DNA of 64,000 bases from NCBI GenBank assembly GCA_963792175.1, contig CAWBVG010000009.1:1-64000 (forward strand), written 5' to 3'. Made by a program: the position numbers and the translations under genes. Shown in pieces: positions 43,923 to 53,805 of the stretch; the first letter of the stretch is position 1; the number at the start of each line of letters is the position of its first letter. The DNA comes from CAWBVG01 sp963792175. Its GTDB lineage: Bacteria; Acidobacteriota; Vicinamibacteria; Vicinamibacterales; CAVVIG01. The notes under the pieces were generated by a model. That model was not told where the DNA came from. It did no database searches and worked only from the letters and a program-made list of their open reading frames with translations.

Positions 43923-45620
43923 ATGCAGGTAATCCGTCAAACAAAAACCTACGATGTGTGTATCGTCGGATCCGGGGCCGGCGGCGGCATGGCCGCGAAG
44001 GTCCTCTGCGAGGCCGGCGCAGACGTCGTGATGCTGGAAGCCGGCGGTATGTGGGACGCCGCCAAAGACTCGAAGATGTCGGCGTGGCCGTACGATTCAC
44101 CGCGCCGCGGTGCGTCCACGCCTGCCCGGCCGTTCGGCGAATTCGACGGGTGTATCGGCGGCTGGGATCTCGACGGCGAGCCGTATACGCAAGCGCCAGG
44201 CTCGCAGTTCGATTGGTTTCGCGGCCGGATGCTCGGCGGGCGCACCAACCACTGGGGCCGCATCTCGCTGCGGATGGGACCCGACGATTTCAAGCGGCGC
44301 AGCCTGGATGGTCTCGGCGACGACTGGCCGATTACCTACGACGATATCAAACCGTATTACGACAAGCTGGATCGCCTGGTGGGGATCTTCGGGTCGATGG
44401 AAGGCATTCCCAACGAGCCCGACGGCGTGTTTCAGCCGCCGCCGAAGCCGCGATGCTACGAACTGCTGATCAAACAGGCCGCCGACAAGCTCAAGATCAC
44501 CTGCATCCCCAATCGCCTGTCGATCCTGACGCAGCCCCTCAACGGACGGCCGGCGTGCCACTACTGCGGACAATGCGGACGCGGGTGCGCGACGCATTCC
44601 AACTTTTCGTCGCCGTCGGTACTGCTGCCGCCTGCACTCGCCACCGGCAAGCTGCGCATCATTCCGAACGCCATGGCGCGCGAGGTCCTCACCGACGACA
44701 GCGGGCTGGCGAGCGGCGTGTCCTACGTCAACCGAACGGATCGCCGCGACTACGCCGTCCGCGCGCGCATCGTCGTGCTGGCGGCCAGCGCGTGCGAGTC
44801 GGCCCGGCTGCTGCTCAATTCGAAGACGGGCCGCTTTCCCGATGGCCTGGCGAATTCCAGCGGCGTCGTCGGCCGCTATCTCACCGATTCAACCGGCCTG
44901 GGCGTCAGCGGTCACATCCCGAAGATGGAACATGGTGTGCCGCACAACGAGGACGGCGCCGGCGGCGCGCACCTGTACATGCCGTGGTGGCTGGACAACA
45001 AGACGCTCGATTTCCCACGCGGGTATCACATCGAACTGGGCGGCGGCAAACGGTCGGCGCCGAGCTTTGGCGTGATGGGCGGCATCCAACGGTTCAACGG
45101 CGTCGGCGGCTACGGGAAGTCGCTCAAGGACGACTATCGCCGTTTCTACGGCGCGACCGTGAACTTCGCCGGCCGTGGAGAGATGATTCCGAACGAACAC
45201 ACCTACTGCGAGATCGACCCGAACGTGGTCGATACCTACGGCATTCCGGTGCTGCGATTCCACGCCAGGTTCTCAGAGCACGAGATCAACCAGGCGAAGC
45301 ACATGCAGGAAACCTTCCGCGAGATCATCCACGAGATGGGCGGCACGCCGATGTCGCCGATGCCGTCGAAGGAAGCGCTCTACGGCCTTGAGCCGGTCGG
45401 GCGCATCATCCACGAAGTCGGCACCACGCGGATGGGCAGCGACCCACGCACCTCGGTGTTGAATGCGAACTGCCAGGCGCACGATGTGAAGAACCTGTTC
45501 GTGGCGGACGCCGGCCCGTTCGTGTCCAACGCCCACAAGAACTGTACGTGGACGATCCTCGCGCTGGCGATGCGGACCGCCGAAGGCATCGCTCAACAGC
45601 GAAACCAGGGGACCCTGTGA
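43923..45620 (+). CDS. GMC family oxidoreductase
   Basis: 565 residues. FAD-binding GSGAGGG at 16-22 followed by an acidic strand end (VVMLEAG), a NHWGRISLRM block, and the C-terminal GMC motif with the catalytic His-Asn pair in NAHKNCTWTILALAMRTAEG. The cysteine cluster CHYCGQCGRGC is typical of the group that pairs with a small gluconate-dehydrogenase subunit 3. In glucoside 3-dehydrogenases the same large/small pair works with a cytochrome c. The ATG at 43923 is preferred over one at 43872, which would overlap the divergent cytochrome start. Its stop overlaps the small-subunit start (ATGA). Confidence 0.85.
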   Translation: MQVIRQTKTYDVCIVGSGAGGGMAAKVLCEAGADVVMLEAGGMWDAAKDSKMSAWPYDSPRRGASTPARPFGEFDGCIGGWDLDGEPYTQAPGSQFDWFRGRMLGGRTNHWGRISLRMGPDDFKRRSLDGLGDDWPITYDDIKPYYDKLDRLVGIFGSMEGIPNEPDGVFQPPPKPRCYELLIKQAADKLKITCIPNRLSILTQPLNGRPACHYCGQCGRGCATHSNFSSPSVLLPPALATGKLRIIPNAMAREVLTDDSGLASGVSYVNRTDRRDYAVRARIVVLAASACESARLLLNSKTGRFPDGLANSSGVVGRYLTDSTGLGVSGHIPKMEHGVPHNEDGAGGAHLYMPWWLDNKTLDFPRGYHIELGGGKRSAPSFGVMGGIQRFNGVGGYGKSLKDDYRRFYGATVNFAGRGEMIPNEHTYCEIDPNVVDTYGIPVLRFHARFSEHEINQAKHMQETFREIIHEMGGTPMSPMPSKEALYGLEPVGRIIHEVGTTRMGSDPRTSVLNANCQAHDVKNLFVADAGPFVSNAHKNCTWTILALAMRTAEGIAQQRNQGTL

Positions 45621-46234
45621 TGAAGACCATCTCACGTCGAGCCGCGCTGCAAATCGTCACCTCGGCGCCGGTCGCCGCCGCGCTGGCGTGGACGCCGGCC
45701 GAGGCGGCGCAGGCGCACGAACACGCGGCGAACGCGCAGGCGCAGGCGGCAAAGACCGCCACGCCATTCAAGCCGAAGTTCTTCACCGCTCACGAATACG
45801 CGACGGTTGGCGTGCTGGTCGATCTGATCATCCCGCGCGACGCGCGTTCAGGCAGCGCGACCGACGCCGGCGTGCCGGCGTTCATGGATTTCATGATGAT
45901 TGATCAGCCGCGGCGCCAGGTCGCGATGCGTGGCGGCCTCGCCCTGCTCGATCGGCTGTCGACGGATCGCGTCGGCAAGTCGTTCCTGACCGCGTCGGAC
46001 GCGCAACGGCGGCAGGTCCTGGACGAGATCGCCTACACCACGAACCGCGACCCCGGCATGCATCACGCCATCGCCTTCTTCAGCAGTTTCCGCGATCTCA
46101 CGGCGAGCGGTTTCTGGACCACGAAGATGGGGATCGCGGATCTTCAGTACCAGGGGAACGTGTTCGTCGACGAGTGGGCCGGCTGTCCGGCCGCGGCGCT
46201 GGACAAACTGGGCGTCAAGTACCCGAACGCGTGA
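45620..46234 (+). CDS. gluconate 2-dehydrogenase subunit 3-like protein
   Basis: 204 residues. A twin-arginine leader (SRRAALQIVTSAPVAAALAW) precedes the subunit 3 domain: LVDLIIPRDARSGSATDAGVPAF, a metal or flavin-chaperone-like region, and ends with NVFVDEWAGCPAAA. The Tat signal probably carries the leaderless GMC subunit to the periplasm as a folded complex. The ATG at 45620 overlaps the GMC stop. The stop is the first bases of a CGCAGAG hairpin repeat. Confidence 0.9.
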   Translation: MKTISRRAALQIVTSAPVAAALAWTPAEAAQAHEHAANAQAQAAKTATPFKPKFFTAHEYATVGVLVDLIIPRDARSGSATDAGVPAFMDFMMIDQPRRQVAMRGGLALLDRLSTDRVGKSFLTASDAQRRQVLDEIAYTTNRDPGMHHAIAFFSSFRDLTASGFWTTKMGIADLQYQGNVFVDEWAGCPAAALDKLGVKYPNA

Positions 46235-46299
46235 CCGCAGAGCACGCCAGGCACGCAGAGAAATAGATTCTCGGCGAGCTCCGCGCGCTGTGCGGTTGG
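46234..46299. repeat. CGCAGAG-unit hairpin repeat
   Basis: Left arm 46234-46265 (ACCGCAGAGCACGCCAGGC, ACGCAGAG) and right arm 46267-46299 (reverse complement) with almost no spacer. Begins at the last base of the gluconate dehydrogenase subunit stop codon and ends 12 bases before the next start. Confidence 0.9.
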
Positions 46300-46311
46300 C
46301 GGCTGCCAACT

Positions 46312-48377
46312 GTGACGCTGTTCCTGTCGTCGTTCCTGGTCCTGTTCCTCGAGATCGCGCTCATTCGCTGGATGCCGGCGTACGTCCGGCTCCTGGCGTA
46401 CTTCTCCAACTTCATCCTGCTGGCGACCTTCCTCGGCGGCGGGCTCGGCTGCCTGCTCGCGAACCGGCGCCGATCGCTGATCGCGTGGTTTCCCCTCGCG
46501 CAGCTGATTGTCATTGTCGCCGTCGATCGGTTGCGGCTCGAGGTGGCGGTCCCGGCCAGCTCGACGAACATCTACTTCACCAGCGGGACGGCGGCACCGG
46601 TGGTGTCCGTCGAAAGCACGATGCTGCTGCCGCTGCTCTTCGTGATCGTCGCGCTGCTCTTCCTCACCATCGCCCAGCGCATGGGCCGCGAGCTGACCAA
46701 GCGACCGCCGCTTCAGGCCTACACCATCAACCTGCTGGGGAGCATCACCGGTGTGGCCACGTTCGCGCTGCTGTCGTGGCTCGAGTTGCCGCCGGTGGTG
46801 TGGTTCGGCGTGGCCTTCGCCGCGGCGTTGCCGTTTCTGGTCGACCACCAGCGATTCCGGCTGTTGTCAGCCGTGAACGTGGTGTTGCTCCTCGCATCCC
46901 TCTTCATCGTCTATCGCATGGAGAGCGGCAGCCTGTGGTCGCCGTATTACCGCATCACGCTGTTCCAGGACGGCGCGGACACGGTCGTCGAGGTCAACAA
47001 CATCTTCCACCAATCGATGGCGCCGGTCGACAAGAAGGAATACTTCTATCAGTGGCCGTATACGGTGTTCGGCGACACGTTCGACGATGTCCTGATCCTC
47101 GGCGCCGGCACCGGCACTGACGTCGCGGCGGCGCTGCGGCATGGCGCCAGGCACGTCGATGCCGTCGAGATCGACCCGGTGATCCTGCGCCTCGGCGCCG
47201 AGCATCACCCCGACCATCCGTACTCCGATCCGCGCGTCCGCGCGATCAACGACGACGCGCGTCACTATCTGGCGACGACGGACCGGAAGATACGACCTGA
47301 TCGTGTTCGCGCTGATCGATTCGCTGACCGTGCAATCGAGCTTCTCGAGCGTCAGGCTCGAGAGCTACATGTTCACCGAGGAGTCGTTCCGCGCCGTCCG
47401 CGATCACCTGAAGCCGCGCGGGCTGATGGCGCTCTACAACTACTTCCGCGAACAATGGCTGGTCGATCGCCTCGCGAATACGGTCAGCGAGGTGTTCGGA
47501 CAGGAACCGCTCGCGCACGTCCACCAGGAGCGCGCCTACCTGGCGGTGATGCTGGCGGGACCGCGGCTCGCCGAGCTGACGGCGCCGCCGCCGCTCCCGA
47601 AGCTGGTGCTCGCGTACGGCCAGTCGCAGAATCCGAATCCGGCACAGCCGCTGCAACGGGACCCGACGGTGATTCCGGCCACCGACAACTGGCCATTTCT
47701 CTACATGCGCGCACCCGAACTGCCGCGGCACTACCTGGCCGCGCTGGCGGTGGTCCTCGCGATCTCGACCATCGCGCTGTTCTCCGTTGCTGGCGCTCGC
47801 CGGACCCGGCAGCAGCGGCCGCTCGACGTCGCTCCGCGCTGCCGCGCATTTCTTCTTTCTTGGCGCCGGCTTCATGCTGCTCGAGACGAAATCGATTGTG
47901 CAGTTCGCGCTGTTATGGGGATCGACGTGGTCGTCGGCGTCGCTGGCCATCGTGTCGGTGCTGGTCATGGCGCTCGTCAGCGCATTGGTCGCTTCCCGCG
48001 TCGACATCCGCCGCCGCTGGCCCATCGCCGCTACCCTCGTCGCGCTGCTGGCGTTGAACTACGTGCTGCCGATTGGGCGCGTGGCGTTCGGCAGCCGGGC
48101 CGCGGAGTCGCTGTTCTACGGGGCGCTGGTCTTCAGTCCGGTGCTGTGCGCCGGCCTGCTGTTCAGCACGAGCTACAAACAGTCCTCGTCAACGGCGGGC
48201 GATTTCGGCGCGAACCTGTTCGGTGCGATGGTGGGCGGCGTGTGTGAATATTTCTCCCTGCTGACGGGCTATCAGTTCCTGCTGATTCTGGTCGCGGGTT
48301 GCTATCTGCTTGCGGTCGTGACCGCGGTGCGAGACGCGCCGAGTTCGCTCCCAGCACGCTCGACCGACACCGGGTGA
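46312..48377 (+). CDS. membrane protein with spermidine synthase-like domain (two frameshifts)
   Basis: About 688 residues after two frame changes (near 47288, RKYDLIVFALIDS; and near 47795, FSVAG to an ALAGPG-like frame). Several N-terminal membrane segments precede an SAM-dependent aminopropyltransferase-like domain: DDVLILGAGTGTDVAAAL, AVEIDPVIL, HPYSDPRVRAINDDARHYL. After it come six more membrane segments with FFFLGAGFMLLETKSIVQFALL, a motif common in these membrane-bound family members. Known relatives are not shown to make polyamines. Start is the GTG at 46312 directly after a repeat. Shares orientation with the GMC pair. Confidence 0.75.
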
Positions 48378-48390
48378 TCGCTTCCCGCGG

Positions 48391-49248
48391 CTAGGCCGGC
48401 CGATGCGCCTTGAGGAAGGAATGGATCTGGCGCACTGCCAGCGGAATCCGTTCTTTGGGTTCCTTCCAGGGGAACATGCTCACCTCGGCGTTCGGCGCGA
48501 GCATCGCGCTCTCCATGGCGACCGCGTACGGGTGCGCCGGAGAATCGTCCGGCAACACCAGAATCGGGGTGTGGCAACCACGCACGAAATCCCGCGTCAC
48601 CGTGAAAACGAAGTCGGGATCGGTCTCGAACATCCTGGTCACGAATCTGTCGACCGTCGGCATGGTGATCTCGGGCCGCCGGGCAATCAGTGCGGGACCC
48701 CACGTCTTCCAGAATACGCCCGGGTACTTCGGGTCGCGCATCTCCGGCCGCCACCCCACGGGCTGCGCCAGCACCGCCGCGACCACACGATTGGGCGCGC
48801 GCTTCAGGAGGCTCCAGATGAACGGGCCGCCGATGCAGAACCCCATCACCATGAACTTGTCGATGCCGAGATGATCCATCACGCCGAGTTGGTCGTCGGC
48901 GTAGGACTCCCACGGCCGATCGGCTTCGACAGGGCCGGTGGACTGGCCGGTCGTGGCGTTGCGCAGGTCCGCCGTGATGCAGCGATACTGTCCCTTGAAC
49001 TCCTCGATCGCGTTGAAGGGCGAGTTGCCGGTGAAGAACGAGATTGACGCGTTCAATCCGCCGCCCGGAAGCAGCATCAGCGGGAAACCGGCCCCGGCCT
49101 CCTGGTAGCGGATGCGAACGGGGCCTCTTTCGTAGAATTTGTCCGTTTCTCCGTTGCCCGCCTGCTGAGCAAATACACGTGGCATCGCGGCCATCGCCGC
49201 GGCCGCGGCCCCGCCCTTCAGCAGGTGGCGTCTTGTTGGATCATCCAT
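48391..49248 (-). CDS. exported alpha/beta hydrolase with a cysteine nucleophile
   Basis: 285 residues. A Tat signal (RRHLLKGGAAAAAMAAM) leads to an alpha/beta hydrolase fold with HG-type oxyanion region LLPGGGLNAS and the nucleophile elbow G136-F137-C138-I139-G140-G141. The nucleophile is Cys rather than the usual Ser, as in dienelactone hydrolases (GYCLGG), with acid DDSPAHP and a C-terminal His in AVRQIHSFL as the remaining triad candidates. The substrate is unknown. It converges on the spermidine-synthase-like gene. Confidence 0.8.
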   Translation of the reverse strand: MDDPTRRHLLKGGAAAAAMAAMPRVFAQQAGNGETDKFYERGPVRIRYQEAGAGFPLMLLPGGGLNASISFFTGNSPFNAIEEFKGQYRCITADLRNATTGQSTGPVEADRPWESYADDQLGVMDHLGIDKFMVMGFCIGGPFIWSLLKRAPNRVVAAVLAQPVGWRPEMRDPKYPGVFWKTWGPALIARRPEITMPTVDRFVTRMFETDPDFVFTVTRDFVRGCHTPILVLPDDSPAHPYAVAMESAMLAPNAEVSMFPWKEPKERIPLAVRQIHSFLKAHRPA

Positions 49249-49440
49249 TCGCGTCCTCCCGAAATGACTGACGGGTCACTCTACACCACGCGATTACTCG
49301 CGACTGATCGGGTGACGCTGCCCTCCGCCACGGGTGACGGCCAAGCGTGCGCGGCGTTATGCTGATCGCCCGACTGTTAGTGGGCAGACTCGACGGGTCA
49401 CGTGATCGCGATCGGTGGTTGTGATCGAGAAGAGGCGTGG

Positions 49441-49818
49441 ATGATGGAAAAGCGACTGAACCATGAACCGCCTGCCGTGACCGCCAAGCTCGGATGGCGG
49501 TACCACCACCTCGGGATTCCACACACGCAGCCTCGGGCTCGGGAGCATCATGTCGCGCACCTTGGGGTTCACGTCTCGGGTTTTGAGACGAGTCCTTACG
49601 GCATCGAATGGATCCGGTTCGAGCCGCATTGCGACGTGCCCGCGATTGTCCGAACCGTTCCGCACATCGCCTTTGCCGTCGACGACTTGGACGAAGCCCT
49701 CAAGGGTCGGGAGATTTTGATCGCACCGACCGAGCCGTCGGTTGGCGTTCGTGTTGCGTTCATACTTGACGATGGAGCCCCCGTTGAGCTCCTGCAGTTC
49801 CACGCAGCCAAGCCCTGA
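49441..49818 (+). CDS. VOC-superfamily (glyoxalase-like) protein
   Basis: 125 residues with a vicinal-oxygen-chelate fold: YHHLGIPH start with a metal-binding His, GIEWIRFEPHCDVP, the second half starting VPHIAFAVDDLDEAL, and VAFILDDGAPVELLQF with the conserved Glu. Two beta-alpha-beta-beta-beta units are recognisable. It has no signal peptide. The surrounding DNA (about 49260-50700) looks less GC-rich than the rest of the window. The ATG-ATG at 49441 is used; an earlier start at 49402 is possible. Reaction unknown. Confidence 0.65.
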   Translation: MMEKRLNHEPPAVTAKLGWRYHHLGIPHTQPRAREHHVAHLGVHVSGFETSPYGIEWIRFEPHCDVPAIVRTVPHIAFAVDDLDEALKGREILIAPTEPSVGVRVAFILDDGAPVELLQFHAAKP

Positions 49819-49889
49819 GGCGTGTGAACTTTATTGAAAAACTTGCTACTTCTGGCATCTCCAAAGCTGACAAAAGAATGCCGACGGGC

Positions 49890-49905
49890 AGACCGAGGTA
49901 GGTCT
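49890..49905 (+). promoter_or_regulatory. dyad sequence upstream of a sigma-54 promoter
   Basis: AGACC (49890-49894) and GGTCT (49901-49905) form a perfect 5-base inverted repeat with a 6-base centre, about 80 bases upstream of the predicted start of transcription, where an enhancer-binding activator would sit. Confidence 0.4.
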
Positions 49906-49952
49906 TATTGCTCGATCGACGACGAAATGCCTGCGAATCGACGAATCAAGCT

Positions 49953-49968
49953 CGGCAATATCTTTGCA
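49953..49968 (+). promoter_or_regulatory. sigma-54 (-24/-12) promoter upstream of the PEP-CTERM gene
   Basis: CGGCAATATCTTTGCA matches the -24/-12 consensus (GG then TTGCA) with the exact 12-base offset between GG and GC. The start of transcription would be near 49979, with an AAAGGAGA site and the ATG at 49996 just downstream. Confidence 0.65.
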
Positions 49969-49995
49969 GAGCTCCGCGGCTCAAAGGAGAACTTG

Positions 49996-50704
49996 ATGCG
50001 TCGGTCAACGGCTGTCGCTGCGACTGCGTTCTTATTGGCCCAACTGTTCGCGGCTGCGCCCGCGCACGCCGCGTCGTTTACGTTTGATTCCCTCACCAAC
50101 AGCGTATACGTACATCGGCGATTTTTTCAACACCTGCGGGTTCGGGTGTCCCGGTCACGCTTCGTCGGATCCACGCGGCGCGGACTTCATCACCGCCACC
50201 TTGAACTTTGGCGCACCGCTCGCGGCCAATCTCACGGACAACGCGACGCTAATCCCAATCGACTGGACGATGAAGGATCACTTCTGGGATACGACGGCTG
50301 GTACTGACGGGTTCTCGTTTTCAGGTCACAATTCGCAGCCGAATGGCATTCTTTTCGACGGCATTCCCGGCCTGGTGTTGTCGACCGACGCAGTCGGCAA
50401 TATCACCAACTACATCATGTCGGCCGCGGTCGGCACGGGCGATCCCTCCGACGATCACAACTTCCACGGAACAGTCGTGGCAATCCTCAACCCACCCGTC
50501 TTCTGTGGCGAGGAATGCAACAACCAGGGAATAACCGATGCCCTCACCGTCAGGCTCGGGAGCCCGAACGACGCATTAGAGTGGGATGCCTTCCACCTGG
50601 TCGATGCGGTATCTGAGCCCGTACCTGAGCCCGCAACGCTGACGCTTACCGCGCTTGGCTTGTCGGGGGCGTTGCTCCGTCGCCGTCGCAGTTCATTGCG
50701 GTGA
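49996..50704 (+). CDS. PEP-CTERM sorting-domain protein (frameshift)
   Basis: About 235 residues after one frame change near 50100 (TNS to YTYIGDFFN). A signal peptide (STAVAATAFLLAQLFAAAPAHA) is followed by a beta-rich exported domain and a C-terminal PEP-CTERM tail: VPEPATLTLTALGLSGALL and RRRRSS. PEP-CTERM proteins are cut and processed by exosortase, which is not in the window. The ATG at 49996 has AAAGGAGA upstream. A sigma-54 promoter and a dyad stand in front, matching the known sigma-54/PrsR control of PEP-CTERM genes. The domain between is of unknown function. Confidence 0.8.
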
Positions 50705-50769
50705 GTGACTGTCGGGTCGGTTGCCGATTGGGTGCCGACCCGCACTGTCGTTTCACCTGACCGCCGTGC

Positions 50770-51938
50770 CTACTGCTGCTTCTTCGCGGCGTCCTCGGCT
50801 TCCTTGAACCGCGCGCCCCTCAGCATGTTCGTCATCGCGTAGTTGCCCTCGTGACAGGCGTACTCGGTACAGCTGCTCCTGGGTCGCCTTCCACGGATAC
50901 TCGCCGGTCCACGCGCGATCCCACGTCGCCGGATCCTCGATCGTGAAGCGATACAGGAGCGTGTTCGCGTCGACGCGCCTGATGCGTTCGACGACGTGCA
51001 GCTGATCGCTCGACCCGTTGAACTGCGTTTTGGCCGTGAAATTCGTGGTGTCCACGACGAGCGTGTCGCCTTCCCACCAGCCGATCGAATCGCCCATCCA
51101 GCGGCGGATGGTCGGCGGCAGGTGCTTGCCGCCGATGCGGACGACGCGCGCGTCGTGCACCATCTCGTTCAGGATCAGCACCGTGTCGCGGGTCTGCACG
51201 ATCTGTTTGAAATTGTTGTAGAAGTAATTCGGCAGCGCGGGAGGACCCGCCGTGGAATTGAAGCCGAGCAGGCATCGCTCCGCCAGCGGGCGCGACTCCG
51301 GTCCGTCGAACGCGCCGGGCGGTCCGGAAGCAGTGGCCCCCTCGCCGGCGCTGGGATCCGCGGCGGCCGCGCGCAGCCGGGCAATGCGCTGCCGCGCTTC
51401 GGGCTTCATCGGCGGCATCTTGCCGTCCGGCGGATCGATCAGGATGGAGCTGCGCTTCTGGCCGTCGACGCTGATGATCTGCCGGCCCTGCTCGATCCAG
51501 AACCGGTTGTACCCGCCCGTCCCGCCGCCGGCGAATTGCTCGACCGCTTCGAGCCACGTCTTCGTCGCGACGCGCTCGCCGCCGACCGAAGGCGCGCCGC
51601 GATCGCCGCTGAGTGGCGCGGCGTCCTTGGCCTCGCGCTGACGGTCGTAGGCCTCGGCCGCCGCCGCCTCCTCATCGGTGAGCACCGGGCGGCCGCGGGC
51701 TTCCGCCGGCCGCTCGAGCGGCGTCACGGTCGCGACGTCATACAGTCCCTGGAAATCGGGATGGCCATCGGTCGTGCGCGGCCGGGGTAGCGGCTGCGCG
51801 CGCTGGCGCGGCCTTCGCGGGTGTTTGGGCAGGCGCTTTGGCGGCCTGCGCGCCGAGCGGCCGGGCGGCGCATACCACCGTAACCGCAACCAGCAGGCCG
51901 GAGAGCAAGACAGTGTGCGAGCGATTCCGCATGAGCAT
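50770..51938 (-). CDS. exported protein of unknown function (two frameshifts)
   Basis: About 389 residues spread over three frames. The leader MLMRNRSHTVLLSGLLVAVT ends in GAQA, then a frame change near 51795 leads to TTDGHPDFQGLYDVATVTPLER, and another near 50865 leads to YACHEGNYAMTNMLRGARFKE and the stop. The mature part (LPNYFYNNFKQIVQTRDTVLI, MGDSIGWWEGDTLVVDTTNF and the HEGNYAM end) belongs to a common acidobacterial exported family with no assigned role. The start at 51938 has GGAG upstream. Divergent from the tannase gene. Confidence 0.75.
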
Positions 51939-52089
51939 CACTCCAGGTTCTACGATTGAACGGCCGCGGGGTTTCACGATGATGTTGGGCACAGGTCGCG
52001 CCCTTGTCAAGCCAGACACGCGACATCGTTCGCCCGCGCTTTCCGGCTACAATCGGCGAACTCGTGGCGGAAAGTAACTGGAGACGGCC

Positions 52090-53798
52090 ATGCACGCGAG
52101 TCTGATCACCGCAGGCGTCGTGGTGGCGATCGCCGCCGCATCCGGCCGCGCCGCCACGCCGCAAACCACGGTCAGAAACCAGGCGACGTGCGGCTCGCTG
52201 AAGGGGCTCGCCATTCCGGCGGCCTCGATTGGGCTGCCCACCACCGGCGCCACGATCGCGGCGGCGGATCTCATCGCCGCGGCGCCGGAGACGGTCGCCG
52301 GCGAGCGCGCGGTCCTCGCGACGCCGGAGTACTGCAAGGTCACGGGCAGCATCGCGCCGATAGACTTGTCTGCGCCGCCGATCAACTTCCAGGTCAATCT
52401 GCCGGCGTCGTGGAATCGCAAGATCGCGCAGATGGGCGGCAGCGGCAACAACGGTGTGATTCCCGTCGCGCTGACGACCGGCATGCAATGGGGGCCGGAG
52501 TCGATTCCGCCGAACGCGCCGTACGCGCTGTCGCGCGGATTCGTGACCTACGGCAGCGACTCGGGTCATCAGAATGCGGGGCCAGGCGCCGCCGGCGCGG
52601 CCGCGGCGCCGCCGCCGCCGGACTGGACGACGAATGACGAGGCGCTGACCAACTTCGCGTACGCGCAGATGAAGAAGACGCACGACGTGGCGGTGGCGCT
52701 CGTCGCGAAGTTCTATGGCGAGCCGATCCGGCGCAGCTATTACTTCGGGTCGTCGCAGGGCGGGCGCGAGGCGTTGATCGTCGTGCAGCGATTCCCGCAG
52801 GACTACGACGGCGTCTTCGCGCAGGTGCCGGCGAACACCTACGTGCAGCTGGCGGTCGGCGGATCCGCTCGCGCGCGCGAAGATGCAGGCCGGCGACGGA
52901 TGGATTCCGCCCGCGAAGGTCACCGTCGTCGCCCAGGAAGTCCGGCGGCAGTGCGACGCGCTCGACGGCATCGAAGACGGCCTGGTCAGCAACTACGTCG
53001 CCTGCAACCGCAGGTTCGATCCGGCGCGTCACGCCGAATCCGCTGGCGGCGGTTCGCTGCGCCGGCGGCGCCGACACCGGCGAGACGTGTCTCTCGGACG
53101 CGCAGATCAAGGCGGCCGATGCCCTCCACGCGGCGACGGCGTATCCGTTCGCACTCGACAAGGGGTGGACGACGTTCGCGGGCTGGGGGACCGGCAGCGA
53201 GTCCGCGATGAACTGGAAGACATTCCCCGCCAAGCCGACGCCGGCGTCGGCGAACAGCGGCCTGCTGCGTAGCCGCGTCGTCCGCGATGCGAACGTCAAC
53301 GTGCTCGAGACCGACCTCGGGAAATACGCGAAGGCGATTCAGCAGCTGTCCGCGCTGCTCGACGCCGCCGATCCGGACCTGTCGGCGTTCAGGCGCCGCG
53401 GCGGCAAGTTGATCATGAAGGTCAACACCACCGACTACACGGTCAACCCGCGCTGGGTGATGCAGTACTACGACAAGGTCGTGGAGAAGATGGGCGCCGG
53501 ACCGGTCGACGAGTTTCTGCGCTTCTATGTGGCCGTCGGCTTGTTCCACAACCGCAACATCGGCCGCAATCCGCTGACCGACGCGCCGGTGCCGATGTAT
53601 GTGGACTTCATCGCCATGCTCGACGACTGGGTCGAGCACGGCAAGGCGCCCGCCGACACGCAGGTGCTGACCGACATGGATCTCACGCCGCCGTTCGCGG
53701 TCCGCGCGACGTTCCCGATGTGCCGCTATCCGATGTACCCGCGGTACCAGGGCGCGGGTGATCCGAAGAGCGCCGCCAGCTACCGCTGTGTGAGGTAG
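52090..53798 (+). CDS. tannase/feruloyl esterase family protein (two frameshifts)
   Basis: About 570 residues with two frame changes (near 52862 and 53030). A signal peptide is followed by LATPEYCKVTGSIAP with a conserved Cys, the QMGGSGNNGVIP region, and the nucleophile S222 in YYFGSSQGGREAL; the C-terminal half includes GGKLIMKVNTTDYTVNP, which carries the acid and leads to the His region (VEHGKAPAD). It should hydrolyse ester-linked phenolics such as ferulate or gallate esters outside the inner membrane. Start ATG 52090 has GGAG 6 bases upstream. Followed by a CoA ligase, which would activate the released aromatic acid. Confidence 0.85.
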
Positions 53799-53805
53799 GG
53801 GCCTC

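Noticed and set aside
43772..45391. 539-codon plus-strand frame overlapping the GMC gene in another frame
   Set aside because: The GMC frame has all FAD and active-site motifs; the other has none.
49260..49440. Integron attC-like site (GTTA and TGTTAGTG motifs)
   Set aside because: The core motifs do not match GTTRRRY/RYYYAAC and no integrase is nearby.
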